Source of the DNA: Candidatus Trichofilum aggregatum
Lineage (GTDB): Bacteria; Chloroflexota; Anaerolineae; Promineifilales; Promineifilaceae
Direction: 5' to 3'
Length of the DNA: 64,000 nt
Assembly (NCBI GenBank): GCA_016716885.1
Contig: JADJUV010000008.1
Location: 1 to 64,000, forward strand
Position 1 is the first letter of the stretch, and each line of letters opens with the position of its first letter. The notes below the pieces were generated by a model that saw nothing but the letters and a program-made list of their open reading frames with translations, was not told the origin of the DNA and did no database searches. Position numbers and translations under genes: made by a program. Of the stretch, positions 48,531-58,451 are shown piece by piece.

Positions 48531-50606
48531 TTAATTACCCACCTGAATCTCGGTTATGATGATACGATCATCCTGCTGACGGTTGCCTTCGCCATCAAAG
48601 ATAGGCAACCGTTCAATGGTTTGCGACTGGTACATACCTGCGGTTAAGGTGTATGTTCCGGGAGGCAGGTTAGCCTCGGTGTACAGGATATAAGCATCTT
48701 CCAGTTGTTCACCCTCATTCCAGGTCTCCGTGGGGCGAACGCCAAAAAGGGGCACATTATCTTGCTGGGCGACCAACTGACCATTGCTATCCAACAGATG
48801 AATAAAGGTGACATAATCATCGTTTATTTGCCCATTGGCGACCCAATGCAAAACCACCGTAAAAGGAGTCCCCGCCTGGATGGTGGTATCACTTAACCGC
48901 ACTTGCTCCAGGTGAATATGCTCACCTAATTGATAGTTGACCGCATAAGTCGGCCCATTAGGCGCCGGGTCTTCCGGCAGATCTCCATACACCCATACAT
49001 AAGGGATACCCCCGATCTCCACGGTCATCAACGGCTCTTTTTGTTGATCCGCTTCCCACAGCTTGAGCCACTCTTCTCCCCCCAGATTTCGGAGCATCAG
49101 GTTGTAATCATAAACGTGATAACGAGCCAAGGGGGTGATGGTGGTGGTGGTCTCACCCACAAATTCATACTGAAAGACGCTAATAGTACGGTCAAAGACC
49201 AGGGCTATTTCATCCTCACCGTGCGGCAAGGCGCTTAAATAACGGGCCGCGGCTTCCATCCCTTCCCCTTGATCCTGGAAGGGAAGAATATTCCGGGCCA
49301 CGCGTGCTCCGCCCAACAGCACATTGTAATTAGCCACAAAATAAGGGTAACTTAACAACGTAATAAGTGCGTGCAGTCCCAGAGCTACCGCTATCACGCC
49401 TGAAGGCAGGTGTGCCGCCGGGCGGAAACGGGGTAACTGACTTAGTGCCTGAGCCATCCAGACCAGCCCAAAGGCGGCAATGATGTCTAAAGCGGGGGCT
49501 ACGGGCAGAATGTAGGCAATTTGTTTGAACTGGCCAATACTCATCTGGGCAAAGAAAAAGAAGGCGTAAGCCATCATGGCCCAGAGGAGCCAGATTTGGC
49601 TGTTACGCCAGTGACGTACAGCGTACCAGATGGAGATGATGATGAAGGGAAGGGTGACGGCGGTTGTTTTCCAGGCCAGGGCAGCCAGGTAATATGCCGG
49701 GCCGGGGTCTGTTTGCCAGATTTGGCCGCCAAAAAACACGGGGCTACCATGGGGATTGCTCCCGTGCCGGAATACGCCATTAAAAATTTGTTGGAGCGTA
49801 AAGAGGGGCTTCACCCACATGACCGGCCAGATAACGACAAACACGACCGCGGCCGCGATAAACCACACCACAATGGCAACGACGGCCCACCGTATCAGCC
49901 GCATCCATTCAGCCCGAGACAGGGTCCAGCGGCTCTGCCAACCTCTGGCTAAAATGATCATGCCCAACGCCAGACCCAGGTAAGGAAAAAGAAACAAGGA
50001 TGGGCTTTTACTGAGGAAACTAAGACCAGCAAAAACACCGCTCAAAACAAGAGATGACCATCGATTATGTTTGCCATAATCAAGGGCAAACAGGGCGGTT
50101 AAAAGCATAAAAACGGACAAAAGCCCGTCGGGGTGAATCACTTTACTATAGGCAACGTGAAAAGGGTCAAAGGCAAGAAACATCGCGGCCGCGAACGCCA
50201 CCTTACGCCCTGCCAAACCACTCAACAACGGATAAGTAAGCGCAATACCCCCTGCAATAACCAACGCCAGGGGAAACACCCCCGCTTGTAGCACCCCCGC
50301 TAACACGCCCGGCCTCGTAGGTGCGGCCCCCGTAATCTGTTCCCCCGTCAAACCACCCTGCTGATCCGCATACCAATGAATAGCCAGCCCCGATAACCAC
50401 ATCACCGTTACGCCCGGATGGTAACGCATATACGTGTGTTCCCAATCTTCCTCTTTAATTGCGTTAACAAAATGGAAACCACGCTCAGACCAGAGGATTG
50501 TCCGCGAAATGGGATATACCACTCGTAAACCAAACGCCACCAGAAAAATAAGCAACGGAATTCCCCACCGTTGAAAGCGTGGCAATTGCCATACCTGTTT
50601 CAACAT
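48531..50606 (-). CDS. GT39-like membrane glycosyltransferase with C-terminal domain
   Basis: 691 residues. Acidic first-loop motif WSERGFHFVNAI, YHPGVTVMWLSG, ~11 membrane helices to residue ~430, extracytoplasmic C-terminus. The last ~135 residues (FTVVLHWVANG, DYVTFIHLLDSNG, PGTYTLTAGMY) are the shared beta-sandwich-like domain. PMT/GT39 enzymes use polyprenyl-phosphate sugars. AGGAG lies ~10 bp upstream. Two octamers in a 2.1-kb gene, a low density. Confidence 0.75.
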   Translation of the reverse strand: MLKQVWQLPRFQRWGIPLLIFLVAFGLRVVYPISRTILWSERGFHFVNAIKEEDWEHTYMRYHPGVTVMWLSGLAIHWYADQQGGLTGEQITGAAPTRPGVLAGVLQAGVFPLALVIAGGIALTYPLLSGLAGRKVAFAAAMFLAFDPFHVAYSKVIHPDGLLSVFMLLTALFALDYGKHNRWSSLVLSGVFAGLSFLSKSPSLFLFPYLGLALGMIILARGWQSRWTLSRAEWMRLIRWAVVAIVVWFIAAAVVFVVIWPVMWVKPLFTLQQIFNGVFRHGSNPHGSPVFFGGQIWQTDPGPAYYLAALAWKTTAVTLPFIIISIWYAVRHWRNSQIWLLWAMMAYAFFFFAQMSIGQFKQIAYILPVAPALDIIAAFGLVWMAQALSQLPRFRPAAHLPSGVIAVALGLHALITLLSYPYFVANYNVLLGGARVARNILPFQDQGEGMEAAARYLSALPHGEDEIALVFDRTISVFQYEFVGETTTTITPLARYHVYDYNLMLRNLGGEEWLKLWEADQQKEPLMTVEIGGIPYVWVYGDLPEDPAPNGPTYAVNYQLGEHIHLEQVRLSDTTIQAGTPFTVVLHWVANGQINDDYVTFIHLLDSNGQLVAQQDNVPLFGVRPTETWNEGEQLEDAYILYTEANLPPGTYTLTAGMYQSQTIERLPIFDGEGNRQQDDRIIITEIQVGN

Positions 50607-50801
50607 CCTATTTTCAACTCCTGAGAAAATAACGAACCGCAGAGACGCAGAGAACGCAGAGAAAAAAATCTGTGTGACTCTGTGAAATCTGTGGTTAAAT
50701 TTTCATTCCTCTTGATGAGCACCCCGCTCATGGGGAACTCCTGAGAAAAAAAGTTGCGCGTGGCGAGTTTGCGCTACTCGCCCCCTCACAATTTTCATTC
50801 A
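50607..50801. repeat. CGCAGAGAACGCAGAG repeat
   Basis: GCAGAGA units (50640-50665) face CTGTGTGACTCTGTG (~50668-50690). Short tail of CTCATGGGGAACTCC. No gene. Confidence 0.6.
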
Positions 50802-53342
50802 TCACCGAACAATATTCTCTCCGACTATTACCAAACGGCGGTCTTCTGGCTGTTGTCCATCTTGTGTGACCAACGGCAACCGTTCACCCGTCAGCGGATC
50901 ATATACACCAATAGCGAGGTGATAAGTGCCAGCCGCCGTTCCCGTCAAATCAAGCTGGATACGATCCGCCAAAATCTCACCGGTTGCCCAAAAACGAGTG
51001 GGATACCCTCCCTGGTTGGGCATTGCATCATTTTGAGCCACCGGCACCCCCGAGTTGGGGTCGGCCAGATGAACAAAAACCGTGTAATCCGTCCCCATTT
51101 GCTGTTCGGCCCGCCAGTCAAGCGTGATCACTAAAGAGTTGGCGTTTTGTTCATTAATTTCATAGGCCAGCAAGTGCATTTGCTCACCAAACCGTGCCCC
51201 GATGGGGCTACTGGTCTCTGGCACAGGAAACAAACATGGTTTTGTGTCTACCGTCAGCGAACTTAAGGGCCAGGCCTGGGCCAGACGAAACTCATCACCC
51301 GCCTCACCCAGGAACACCATTAGATCATACTCGCCAACCGGCAAATCAGCCTTCAGGGCCAGGGGATAGTACCCCCAAACCAGCGCATTGGCAGGCCATT
51401 GCTGTGTAGGCCATTCAGTCAGCACCGGGAAAACTTCTTCCTGGGCCACAGCCCCATTTGGGCTGACCAGCGCCAGATGAACCTGATAATCATCCTCGGG
51501 CATCGTTGCCGTTCCCCACGCGACATCTACTTCCATGGCCTGACCCGGCTGAAAACAATCGCCGGTTATCAAGGTTTGCACCGGCCCAAAACCAGGTTGC
51601 AGCTCCGTTTGTAAGGTGTAGTCACGGTTAACCTGGGGCTGAGTTGCAAAGACAGCAATGGCTTCATCTTCATAAACGGGCTGAAAAGCCAGATAACGCC
51701 GCCAATGTTCGATACGATCGGCACCCACCTGGTTTTTGTAAAAGATGATATAACGAATGCCCTCTTGGGCTAATGAGGCCATTTGTTGACTGACATCAGG
51801 CAACCAGGGGGGCATTTCTTCGCTTTGGCGGAGCACGCGCAACCAGGGATGGTTGTCAATGGTGCCATAAACGCCAGTAGGCGGCCGCGAAATATGCCCA
51901 TGCAATAAATAACGACCATGTGTTGTCTGAGCAAACATCTGGACTTTGGCTTTGTTGGCATCTATGGGCAAAGTCAGGACGGCAAAATCGCCTTCTTCTT
52001 GGGCCAATTCTTCATAATACACCGGCAACTGCGTGCTTTGCAGCGGAACCGGCCCATAGGCGTATTCAAAGAGAATGATGCCTCCAATCAAGCCAAGCAC
52101 CGCTACCTGGCTCAACTTTTTCATCTCTTTCATTAGGATATGGATTGCGACCATACCATAACCCGCCAAAACAGCGACGGGCAGGGCCAGGATGATATTG
52201 AACCGCTCTGGCTCCCGAATTAGTCGCAGAATGAAGGTTGATTGCAGTAGCCGATAAGGCAGATAAGGCAGATCATACAATTGACCATTCAGCCGCAAAA
52301 GTGGGCCTAGCGCAAAAAGGATCAAGACAATAACCATGAGAAGCCAGGGAAACGTGCGCCGGGGATCGTACCAGACACCGATGAGTAGCAACAAAAGCAC
52401 CATCATGCCCAGATACGTTGGGAAGCGGCGAAAGTCGGTGCGGTCGGCATAATAATGATCATAGAGTGGGGCTGTCCAGGTTTGCAGGGTGGGATGGCTG
52501 TTTGGCGGTGTCACATAGGCCAGCACATCAGTCTGCATAATGGCCTCTTCGCTTTCGCGAAGGAGCGTTTCTGGCGTATCCTGGGTTGTTTGCTGCTGCT
52601 GAACCAACAAAGAGAGGGGTGGACCCAATATGATCAGGGCCACCAAACCCATGCCCAACAGGAGAAACCACTTTTGTCGTTTTTTTACCCACTGGGGTAA
52701 AACCGCTAGAAGGTAGATTAGTACCGTAATGCCGCCAGGGATGAGCAGTTGCCAACGGGTATACCCCACCAAAGCCAGAGAAATTCCCGCTAATACGGCA
52801 TAAAGAATCCGTTTATCCCGCAGGGTTAGCAGAAGAAAGAGAAAAAAAAGGGGCAGCCATTGGGTGCTGATAAGGTTGGGATGGTCAATTTGGGAGAGGC
52901 GATAAGGCCATGCCAGGTAAACCAGACCGGCGAGAAAGGCGGCCCCAAATTTCTGGGTGAGGTGTTTAACCAACAAAAAACAGGCATACCCACAAAGGAC
53001 AAAATTTGCCAGGATAACCAGGTTATAGGCCAGGATGCCATCCAAGAAATTTTGTAAAACCAGCCAGGGGGCAATGTTGAGCCAGGCAATATTATGATAA
53101 ACCAGGCTGGCTCCATGCGGGTAAAACAGGTAGGTTGTGTAGTAAACGGATTGGGAGTCGCGGAGGGATTGCCGTACCCACCAGCCGTTCCAATAATGGA
53201 GTAGGGCATCCGTGGAACTGCCGGCAAGTGCGGTGCTGAGGTGATTTACGAGGGGCCAGGTCACATAAAGAGTAAGGATGGTATAAAGAATTAACGCGGC
53301 CGCATGGTGACGCCAAGCCCAATTTTGTTTATCAGTGTCCAT
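50802..53342 (-). CDS. Large membrane protein with two C-terminal beta-sandwich-like domains
   Basis: 846 residues from MDTDKQNWAW at 53342. ~12 membrane helices (residues ~14-440) of a GT-C-like type with STDALLHYWNGWW loop, a middle extracytoplasmic region and then two related domains: MEVDVAWGTATMPEDDYQVHLAL to ~690, and LVITLDWRAEQQMGTDYTVFVHLADPN to the end (read as separate motifs). The second is the same module as at the ends of 46738-48432 and 48531-50606. A GT-C enzyme is likely; no sugar specificity visible. Octamers are few (2 in 2.5 kb). Confidence 0.72.
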   Translation of the reverse strand: MDTDKQNWAWRHHAAALILYTILTLYVTWPLVNHLSTALAGSSTDALLHYWNGWWVRQSLRDSQSVYYTTYLFYPHGASLVYHNIAWLNIAPWLVLQNFLDGILAYNLVILANFVLCGYACFLLVKHLTQKFGAAFLAGLVYLAWPYRLSQIDHPNLISTQWLPLFFLFLLLTLRDKRILYAVLAGISLALVGYTRWQLLIPGGITVLIYLLAVLPQWVKKRQKWFLLLGMGLVALIILGPPLSLLVQQQQTTQDTPETLLRESEEAIMQTDVLAYVTPPNSHPTLQTWTAPLYDHYYADRTDFRRFPTYLGMMVLLLLLIGVWYDPRRTFPWLLMVIVLILFALGPLLRLNGQLYDLPYLPYRLLQSTFILRLIREPERFNIILALPVAVLAGYGMVAIHILMKEMKKLSQVAVLGLIGGIILFEYAYGPVPLQSTQLPVYYEELAQEEGDFAVLTLPIDANKAKVQMFAQTTHGRYLLHGHISRPPTGVYGTIDNHPWLRVLRQSEEMPPWLPDVSQQMASLAQEGIRYIIFYKNQVGADRIEHWRRYLAFQPVYEDEAIAVFATQPQVNRDYTLQTELQPGFGPVQTLITGDCFQPGQAMEVDVAWGTATMPEDDYQVHLALVSPNGAVAQEEVFPVLTEWPTQQWPANALVWGYYPLALKADLPVGEYDLMVFLGEAGDEFRLAQAWPLSSLTVDTKPCLFPVPETSSPIGARFGEQMHLLAYEINEQNANSLVITLDWRAEQQMGTDYTVFVHLADPNSGVPVAQNDAMPNQGGYPTRFWATGEILADRIQLDLTGTAAGTYHLAIGVYDPLTGERLPLVTQDGQQPEDRRLVIVGENIVR

Positions 53343-53693
53343 CGCCGCGTGATTATAACGAAAGGGCAGGCTCACGCAATGAGGGTAAAGCCACAACAAC
53401 CAGACCCTTGTTAAGAACTGTGACTGCACCACCCCTCTGGATACAATAGACATTGAGTGCATCCGTCAGGAAATAAACGGGGGTTCTGGGAATCCGGGGA
53501 TGCGGCTGATGGGCAGCCTGACCGGGTGCGGGTCTGACCCAGGGCAACCACAAGGGTTGTCCCTACGGTACGATTACCCGCAAAATTTTCAAGGCTTGAT
53601 ATGATGCCATTTTGATGCGTATAGTGATTCAACCAAAACAAAAGAACCCACCACTAAGTGCCAAACGATGGCTACCCTCTCAGCTCTACATAT
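53343..53693. other. Divergent intergenic region with a dispersed repeat
   Basis: Contains a CAACCACAAGGGTTG dyad (53545-53565) and CCCTACGGTACGATTACCCG, related to 46529-46575. TTGATAT at ~53595. No gene. Confidence 0.55.
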
Positions 53694-55262
53694 ATGCGAA
53701 ACAAAGCGGCGCCATACATCCTACCCGGTGTAATCATCTGGCTTTTCTGGGCCATCTCAACGTGGGGGCTAGACCGTTTGCCAGTCATCCACAACGACGA
53801 GACGGCGATCGCGGCCGCGGGCTACCAACTGTTCTACCAGGGCCACTACGGTCTGGACATGTACACCGGGCACGAGGGGCGTGAGACTATCTACCTGGAA
53901 GTCATGCCGCTCATGCCCTGGGTGCAAGGGGTGAGTAGCTGGTTTATTGGGGTTGGCACCTGGCAGATGCGTTTTGTACCGGTGTTGTGTGGGGTGTTAA
54001 CCCTGGCGCTCACCTATGCCCTGGCCCGCCAACTGACGAATCGGCAGACAGCCCGGCTGGCGTTGGTGTTCTTATTTTTCTGGCGCTGGTCGCCGTTGGG
54101 AATCAACGAATTCCATCTGACCGGCATTCCGCTAGTGGATGCCGTACGCGTCGCCCGCTACGATATTCTCATCGCCCCGCTGAGTGTGGCCGTGTTATGG
54201 ACATGGCTCCGGGCGCAGGCAACAGGGCAATTGCGGCTGTACGGGTTAACGGGCATGTTGGTGGGGTTAACCGGCTTGACCAACCTCTATGGTTTGTTCT
54301 GGCTTCCCGCCTTGTTTCTTCTGAGGCTGAGCAAGCTGACAGTCCGCCCGTCATCTTTCATCACCCTTCTCAGGCCCATGTTTGTTTTGCTGAGCGGGAC
54401 CACCCTTGCGCTTCTGCCCTGGCTGTTGCTGGTTGCCACCCACCCCACCGCCTTTGCCAGCCAGTTTTCCATGCACAGCAACCGGTTCAACCTCTTAGAT
54501 GTTCAGTTTTACCGGGAAAACCTTTTAGAGGAAGGTTGGCGGTATCTGCTGGGATTGCCCTGGCCCGATGGGATTACGCGGTTGGGTTTCTGGTTGGTGG
54601 TGGCCTTGCCGCTGGTGTTGCTGGGATTGGGTGTGGCCTGGAGCCGCGGCCGCAAACCCCACCTCATCCCACTCTTCATCCCAGCCACCCTCTTTCCCCT
54701 CCTTTTTGCCTTACTTATCCAGAAAAAAGTATTTGGTTACCTGCTCCTGGTCATCCCATTATGGAGCATTGCGCTGGCCTGGGGTGTGATCTGGCTGTGG
54801 GGGCGATTCCCGCGCCGCGGCCGCGTGGGCTTAACCCTTTTAGGCCTGTGGCTGATCATCGAAGGGAGTTTCGCCCTGACCCAATTACCCATTCAGGTGG
54901 CCCAAACACCGGCGGCGACGCCCTTCTTTGCCCAATTACGAGAAATCGTCCCCCAGGAAGGTGTGATCCTCGGCCCGCAGACTTATTGGCCCGGCTTCTA
55001 TGATCGCGATTATCGCTCCATGGTTCTGGTATTCTCATTGGGTATTCCCCACCAATCGGCGCTGACCGCCATGACGATGATTGACCCGGATGTGGTGATC
55101 ATGAATCCGACGATGGTGGAGTGGCTGGCATCCCATGATCGCCGGGCCAATCCGCCGGACGATTTTACGGCTGAGTTCAACCAATACCTGCAAGATGCCA
55201 TCCTCATCGCTGAATTGCGCGAGCCATCGGGTGAGCCAGTGTGGGTTTATCAGCTAAAATAG
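53694..55262 (+). CDS. GT39-like membrane glycosyltransferase
   Basis: 522 residues from MRNKAAPYILPG (ATG 53694; a GTG at 53658 is also open). Acidic loop HNDETAIAAAGY, ~11 membrane helices and a short cytoplasmic/exterior C-terminal region. Typical of ArnT/PMT-like enzymes with polyprenyl-linked donors. Unlike the three minus-strand neighbours it lacks the shared C-terminal domain. Three octamers. Confidence 0.8.
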   Translation: MRNKAAPYILPGVIIWLFWAISTWGLDRLPVIHNDETAIAAAGYQLFYQGHYGLDMYTGHEGRETIYLEVMPLMPWVQGVSSWFIGVGTWQMRFVPVLCGVLTLALTYALARQLTNRQTARLALVFLFFWRWSPLGINEFHLTGIPLVDAVRVARYDILIAPLSVAVLWTWLRAQATGQLRLYGLTGMLVGLTGLTNLYGLFWLPALFLLRLSKLTVRPSSFITLLRPMFVLLSGTTLALLPWLLLVATHPTAFASQFSMHSNRFNLLDVQFYRENLLEEGWRYLLGLPWPDGITRLGFWLVVALPLVLLGLGVAWSRGRKPHLIPLFIPATLFPLLFALLIQKKVFGYLLLVIPLWSIALAWGVIWLWGRFPRRGRVGLTLLGLWLIIEGSFALTQLPIQVAQTPAATPFFAQLREIVPQEGVILGPQTYWPGFYDRDYRSMVLVFSLGIPHQSALTAMTMIDPDVVIMNPTMVEWLASHDRRANPPDDFTAEFNQYLQDAILIAELREPSGEPVWVYQLK

Positions 55263-55269
55263 GAAAACG

Positions 55270-56228
55270 ATGCGGCCGCGAACTTTCCGTCCCCAACCAA
55301 GAACATTTGTTGCCCTGGTCCTTGTGCTGGTAGCAGCAGGCATTTTTGGAGCCATCCTTTCTCGGCCAACCAGCAACAAAATGGTTCTTAGGCATGTATC
55401 CCCGGCTTTTGTATGGTGCTCTATGTCATAGCTTCCGTGATCGCTTCTGCCACCTTGCTCCGCAACTTATTGCTCACCAAACTTACCGTTGATGAAACCA
55501 AGCTGGTAGGTCAGGTTGGGGCTGTAAAAGTGGATGTGCGCTGGGATGAAATTCGGATCATCCAGTATGAAAATAATAAACTAACGCTGATCACACTCGA
55601 CCAGGCTTACAGCCTACCCCTGGAAGAACTGGATGGAGCAGTCCTTTGGCAAACCATTCAACCCTTTGTGCGGCCGCAAGCCCTCTCCCCCACCGCTTAC
55701 CAGGAACATCCGGCGCACCAGACTTTTGTCACCTTCCGCCAACAGGTTTTGGCCGATGAAAACCAGTTTATGCGGTTGCGTTACCCTGTGGGTTGGCAAA
55801 TTTTTATGTGGACACTGGGTTTAACCCTGACTGCGTTGGTTATTTATGGGTTGTTCGAGAGGGTTTCCCTGGCCTTTACGTTAATCTTCGGTTTTTGGAC
55901 CTTTGTGCTCCTTACATGGGCTTTCCTGTCTACTACACAAGTGGAACTCACCCCAAAACAGATCACCATGCAAAACCCATTCCGCACCCAAACCATGCTC
56001 TGGGCTGAGGTAGATAGGATCAAAGCCAAGAGACAAGGGGGGGATTGGGTGCTTTACAAAGGCAAACAACGGCTCCACATTCCTGGCTCTCTGCTCTGGT
56101 TCGGCCAAAACAGGCAACGGGTCGCGATGCTCATGGATGCCCAACTCTGGGCGCAAAATATGCTGGTACAGGGAAACAATCCCGCCGAAACGATTTATAT
56201 CCGCCAGCAAGCAAGTCCCGGCAATTAA
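55270..56228 (+). CDS. PH-like domain membrane protein 1 (frameshifted)
   Basis: Begins MRPRTFRPQPRTF with a membrane helix, breaks near 55405 (CTTTTG) and continues MVLYVIASVIASATLL. Two membrane pairs flank beta-rich parts (IRIIQYENNKLTLITL; EVDRIKAKRQGGDWVLYKGKQRLHIPG) that look like bacterial PH domains. ~320 residues when repaired. First of three adjacent genes of this type. GCGGCCGC lies at codons 2-5 (CGG CCG CGA). Confidence 0.6.
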
Positions 56229-56229
56229 T

Positions 56230-56658
56230 ATGCAAATCTTTCGCCCCAAATGGAGTACCTGGTCAAGTTTATTGTGGATGTCCCCCTTCTTCCTTGGCTG
56301 GTTGATATTCAGCATCAAACTGGGACAGGGGACGGGGAATGTTTGGGCAGCTATTTTGGGGTGTTATGGGCCAGCCATTCTGCCAGTACTACTTGGCTTA
56401 TATCAGCTCGCACAACTGCGGCATTACCAGATTAGCATTGACCCACACGGCATAACATTTGTGTTTTTGAGCCAACTAGGCAAAGCCCAAAAGCCACTTT
56501 CGATACGCTGGACAGATATTGTCCAGGCCAGTTGGCATCCAACGGCTGAAATGCTCACCCTTGTAACAACAAAAGATTTTTCCCTGGTGCCACTGAAAGA
56601 TTTTGATGGTCTGGCAATATGGCACACAATAAAACTGGCTGTACCTCCACCGCTTTGA
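56230..56658 (+). CDS. PH-like domain membrane protein 2
   Basis: 142 residues, ATG 1 bp after the previous stop (TAATATG), so translationally coupled. Two membrane helices (~10-60) and a C-terminal PH-like unit (YQISIDPHGITFVFL ... LTLVTTKDFSLVPLKDFDG). The last motif echoes LTLITLDQAYSLPLEELDG of the first gene, supporting paralogy. Confidence 0.6.
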   Translation: MQIFRPKWSTWSSLLWMSPFFLGWLIFSIKLGQGTGNVWAAILGCYGPAILPVLLGLYQLAQLRHYQISIDPHGITFVFLSQLGKAQKPLSIRWTDIVQASWHPTAEMLTLVTTKDFSLVPLKDFDGLAIWHTIKLAVPPPL

Positions 56659-57182
56659 ACAGACACCTGGATGAGACACCGCTACCCGATGAGTTTCAAC
56701 CGATCCTCGACCCGAATACGCCATCGCTACATCTTTCACCTTCCCGTCGTGCCAGATTTGCCCTGATGTTGGCCTTTTTGGGTTTATTGGGGTTTTCATA
56801 TTTTTTGTCCATTAACGGTGTAGCCTGGGCCATCCTTTGTCTAAGTCCAGGTTTTTTTGTCGCCTTTGCGTTAGCCGAGCGCGACTTTAAGCAGGTCGAA
56901 ATAAGTCATGAGGGAATACACACAACATTGGGCTTTGCACAAAAGTTTATCGCCTGGTCTGAAATAACGTCTATCTGTTGGAGCCACGATGGTGGCAAAA
57001 TGGAAATCCATGGCGAACAAGGCCGCATCCTCATTCCCGGCCCTACTCGCTGGTCTTCTTCCGAGGGTAAAGAATTAATGATTTGGTTGAGTGCGAAAAC
57101 CTGGCAGAGAGGCATACCCTTTGGCCCGAAGCTACCCCAACTTGTGCATCTGCCAGTTGAATCATCCTCATCTGCTATTTGA
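56619..57182 (+). CDS. PH-like domain membrane protein 3
   Basis: Overlaps the previous gene by 40 bp if the ATG at 56619 is used; a TTG at ~56655 is an alternative. Two membrane helices and a C-terminal beta unit (KQVEISHEGIHTTLGFAQKFIAWSEI, then KMEIHGEQGRILIPG). Residues near the end are Ser-rich. No octamer in the last two genes. Function unknown. Confidence 0.58.
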   Translation: MAHNKTGCTSTALNRHLDETPLPDEFQPILDPNTPSLHLSPSRRARFALMLAFLGLLGFSYFLSINGVAWAILCLSPGFFVAFALAERDFKQVEISHEGIHTTLGFAQKFIAWSEITSICWSHDGGKMEIHGEQGRILIPGPTRWSSSEGKELMIWLSAKTWQRGIPFGPKLPQLVHLPVESSSSAI

Positions 57183-57199
57183 AAAATGCGAGGCTAACT

Positions 57200-58150
57200 A
57201 TGCTAACTCATGACAATTTGTTACAAGCGATTCCTATGGCCCTTGGCGGCGTGGATGTGCCCGGCATGGGCGAGAAGATGGAAGGCAAGGTGCGGGATAT
57301 GTACCGGCAGGGGGATCAAGTTGTCCTTATAACCACGGATCGTATCTCCGCTTTTGACCGGGTGCTGGGGCTGATTCCCTACAAGGGACAGGTGCTGAAC
57401 CAGTTGAGTGCCTGGTGGTTTGAGCAAACTCAGGGCATCCTGGCGAACCATGTCATTTCCGTACCTGATCCCAATGTGACGATTGCCCACGCGGCCGCGC
57501 CCCTGCCCGTAGAAATCGTCGTCCGTGGTTACATCACCGGGGTCACCAAAACATCCCTCTGGTATCTCTATGAACAGGGGGATCGCCAACCCTACGGCAT
57601 CCCCCTGCCCGATGGCCTGCACAAAAACGACCCCCTCCCCCACCCCATCATCACCCCCACCACCAAAGCCGAAAAAGGGGGCCACGATGAACGGCTGACG
57701 GAAGCCGAGATTTTGGCACGGGGGTTAGTGAGTGAAGAACTATGGGCACAGGTACGTGCGGCCGCAATCGCCCTCTTCCGGCGTGGTCAACTTATCGCCC
57801 GCCAGGCGGGTCTCATCCTGGTAGACACTAAATACGAAATGGGCCTCATCAATGGTCAACTCGCCCTCATTGACGAAATCCACACCCCCGACTCCAGCCG
57901 CTACTGGATCGCCGACACCTACCAGCCCGGCGGCGACGAGCCGGAAAACTTCGACAAGGAGTTTCTCCGCAAATGGTACGCCGCCCAGGGCTACCGGGGC
58001 GACGGCACCCCCCCCACCATGCCCGACGAGTTCATCGCCCAGGTAGCGGCCCGCTATATTTCCGCTTATGAACAGCTGACAGGAACTACGTTTGTACCAG
58101 GGGAACAGCCCGCGGCCGCGCGCATCATCAAAAATTTGACCCAACCATAA
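57200..58150 (+). CDS. purC: SAICAR synthetase
   Basis: 316 residues: GKVRDMYRQGDQVVLITTDRISAFD, VVRGYITG, KAEKGGHDE, LVDTKYEMGL, DEIHTPDSSRYW and FDKEFLRKW, the complete SAICAR synthetase set (read as separate motifs). Ligates aspartate to CAIR in purine synthesis. ATG at 57200 preceded by GAGG. Same pathway as the FGAM synthase 15 kb away, not same operon. Three octamers. Confidence 0.95.
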   Translation: MLTHDNLLQAIPMALGGVDVPGMGEKMEGKVRDMYRQGDQVVLITTDRISAFDRVLGLIPYKGQVLNQLSAWWFEQTQGILANHVISVPDPNVTIAHAAAPLPVEIVVRGYITGVTKTSLWYLYEQGDRQPYGIPLPDGLHKNDPLPHPIITPTTKAEKGGHDERLTEAEILARGLVSEELWAQVRAAAIALFRRGQLIARQAGLILVDTKYEMGLINGQLALIDEIHTPDSSRYWIADTYQPGGDEPENFDKEFLRKWYAAQGYRGDGTPPTMPDEFIAQVAARYISAYEQLTGTTFVPGEQPAAARIIKNLTQP

Positions 58151-58451
58151 TTTTTTTCGCCTCTCTGCGTGAAATGAGTGGGCGAGTAGCGAGTGGCAAG
58201 TGGCAAGTGGCAAGTGGCGAGTTCCTAGAGTTCCCAGAGAGTTCCCTGCAGTTCCCCCGACTTCCCCCGACCCCTACAATAGTCCCCAGTTCCTACCCAA
58301 TGACAGATGTCATAGCATATCTATGACATCTGTCACGCTTTACCCCATTACTTTTGACATGGCGCAAACGACTCTATTGCCGAGAATAGTCTATTACGGT
58401 TGTGTGATGTAACGTCATGGCGGTATCACGCACCACGCACCACGTTCCATC
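58151..58451. other. Intergenic region upstream of the cytochrome cluster
   Basis: Starts with GTGGCAAGTGGCAAG and GAGTTCCC units, then a strong palindrome (58301-58335, listed separately), and CACGCACCACG at ~58429. No ORF. TATGACAT-type and TATTACGG elements could be -10s. Confidence 0.6.
58301..58335. promoter_or_regulatory. Perfect 15-bp palindrome, candidate operator
   Basis: TGACAGATGTCATAG (58301-58315) and CTATGACATCTGTCA (58321-58335) flank CATAT. Each arm contains TGACA-N2-TGTCA. No T-run follows, so a terminator is unlikely; 117 bp before the 12-haem gene, on the side expected for regulation of the redox cluster. Confidence 0.55.

Noticed and set aside
58301..58335. Rho-independent terminator of purC
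   Set aside because: The stem is 150 bp after the purC stop and lacks a T-run; an operator is more plausible.
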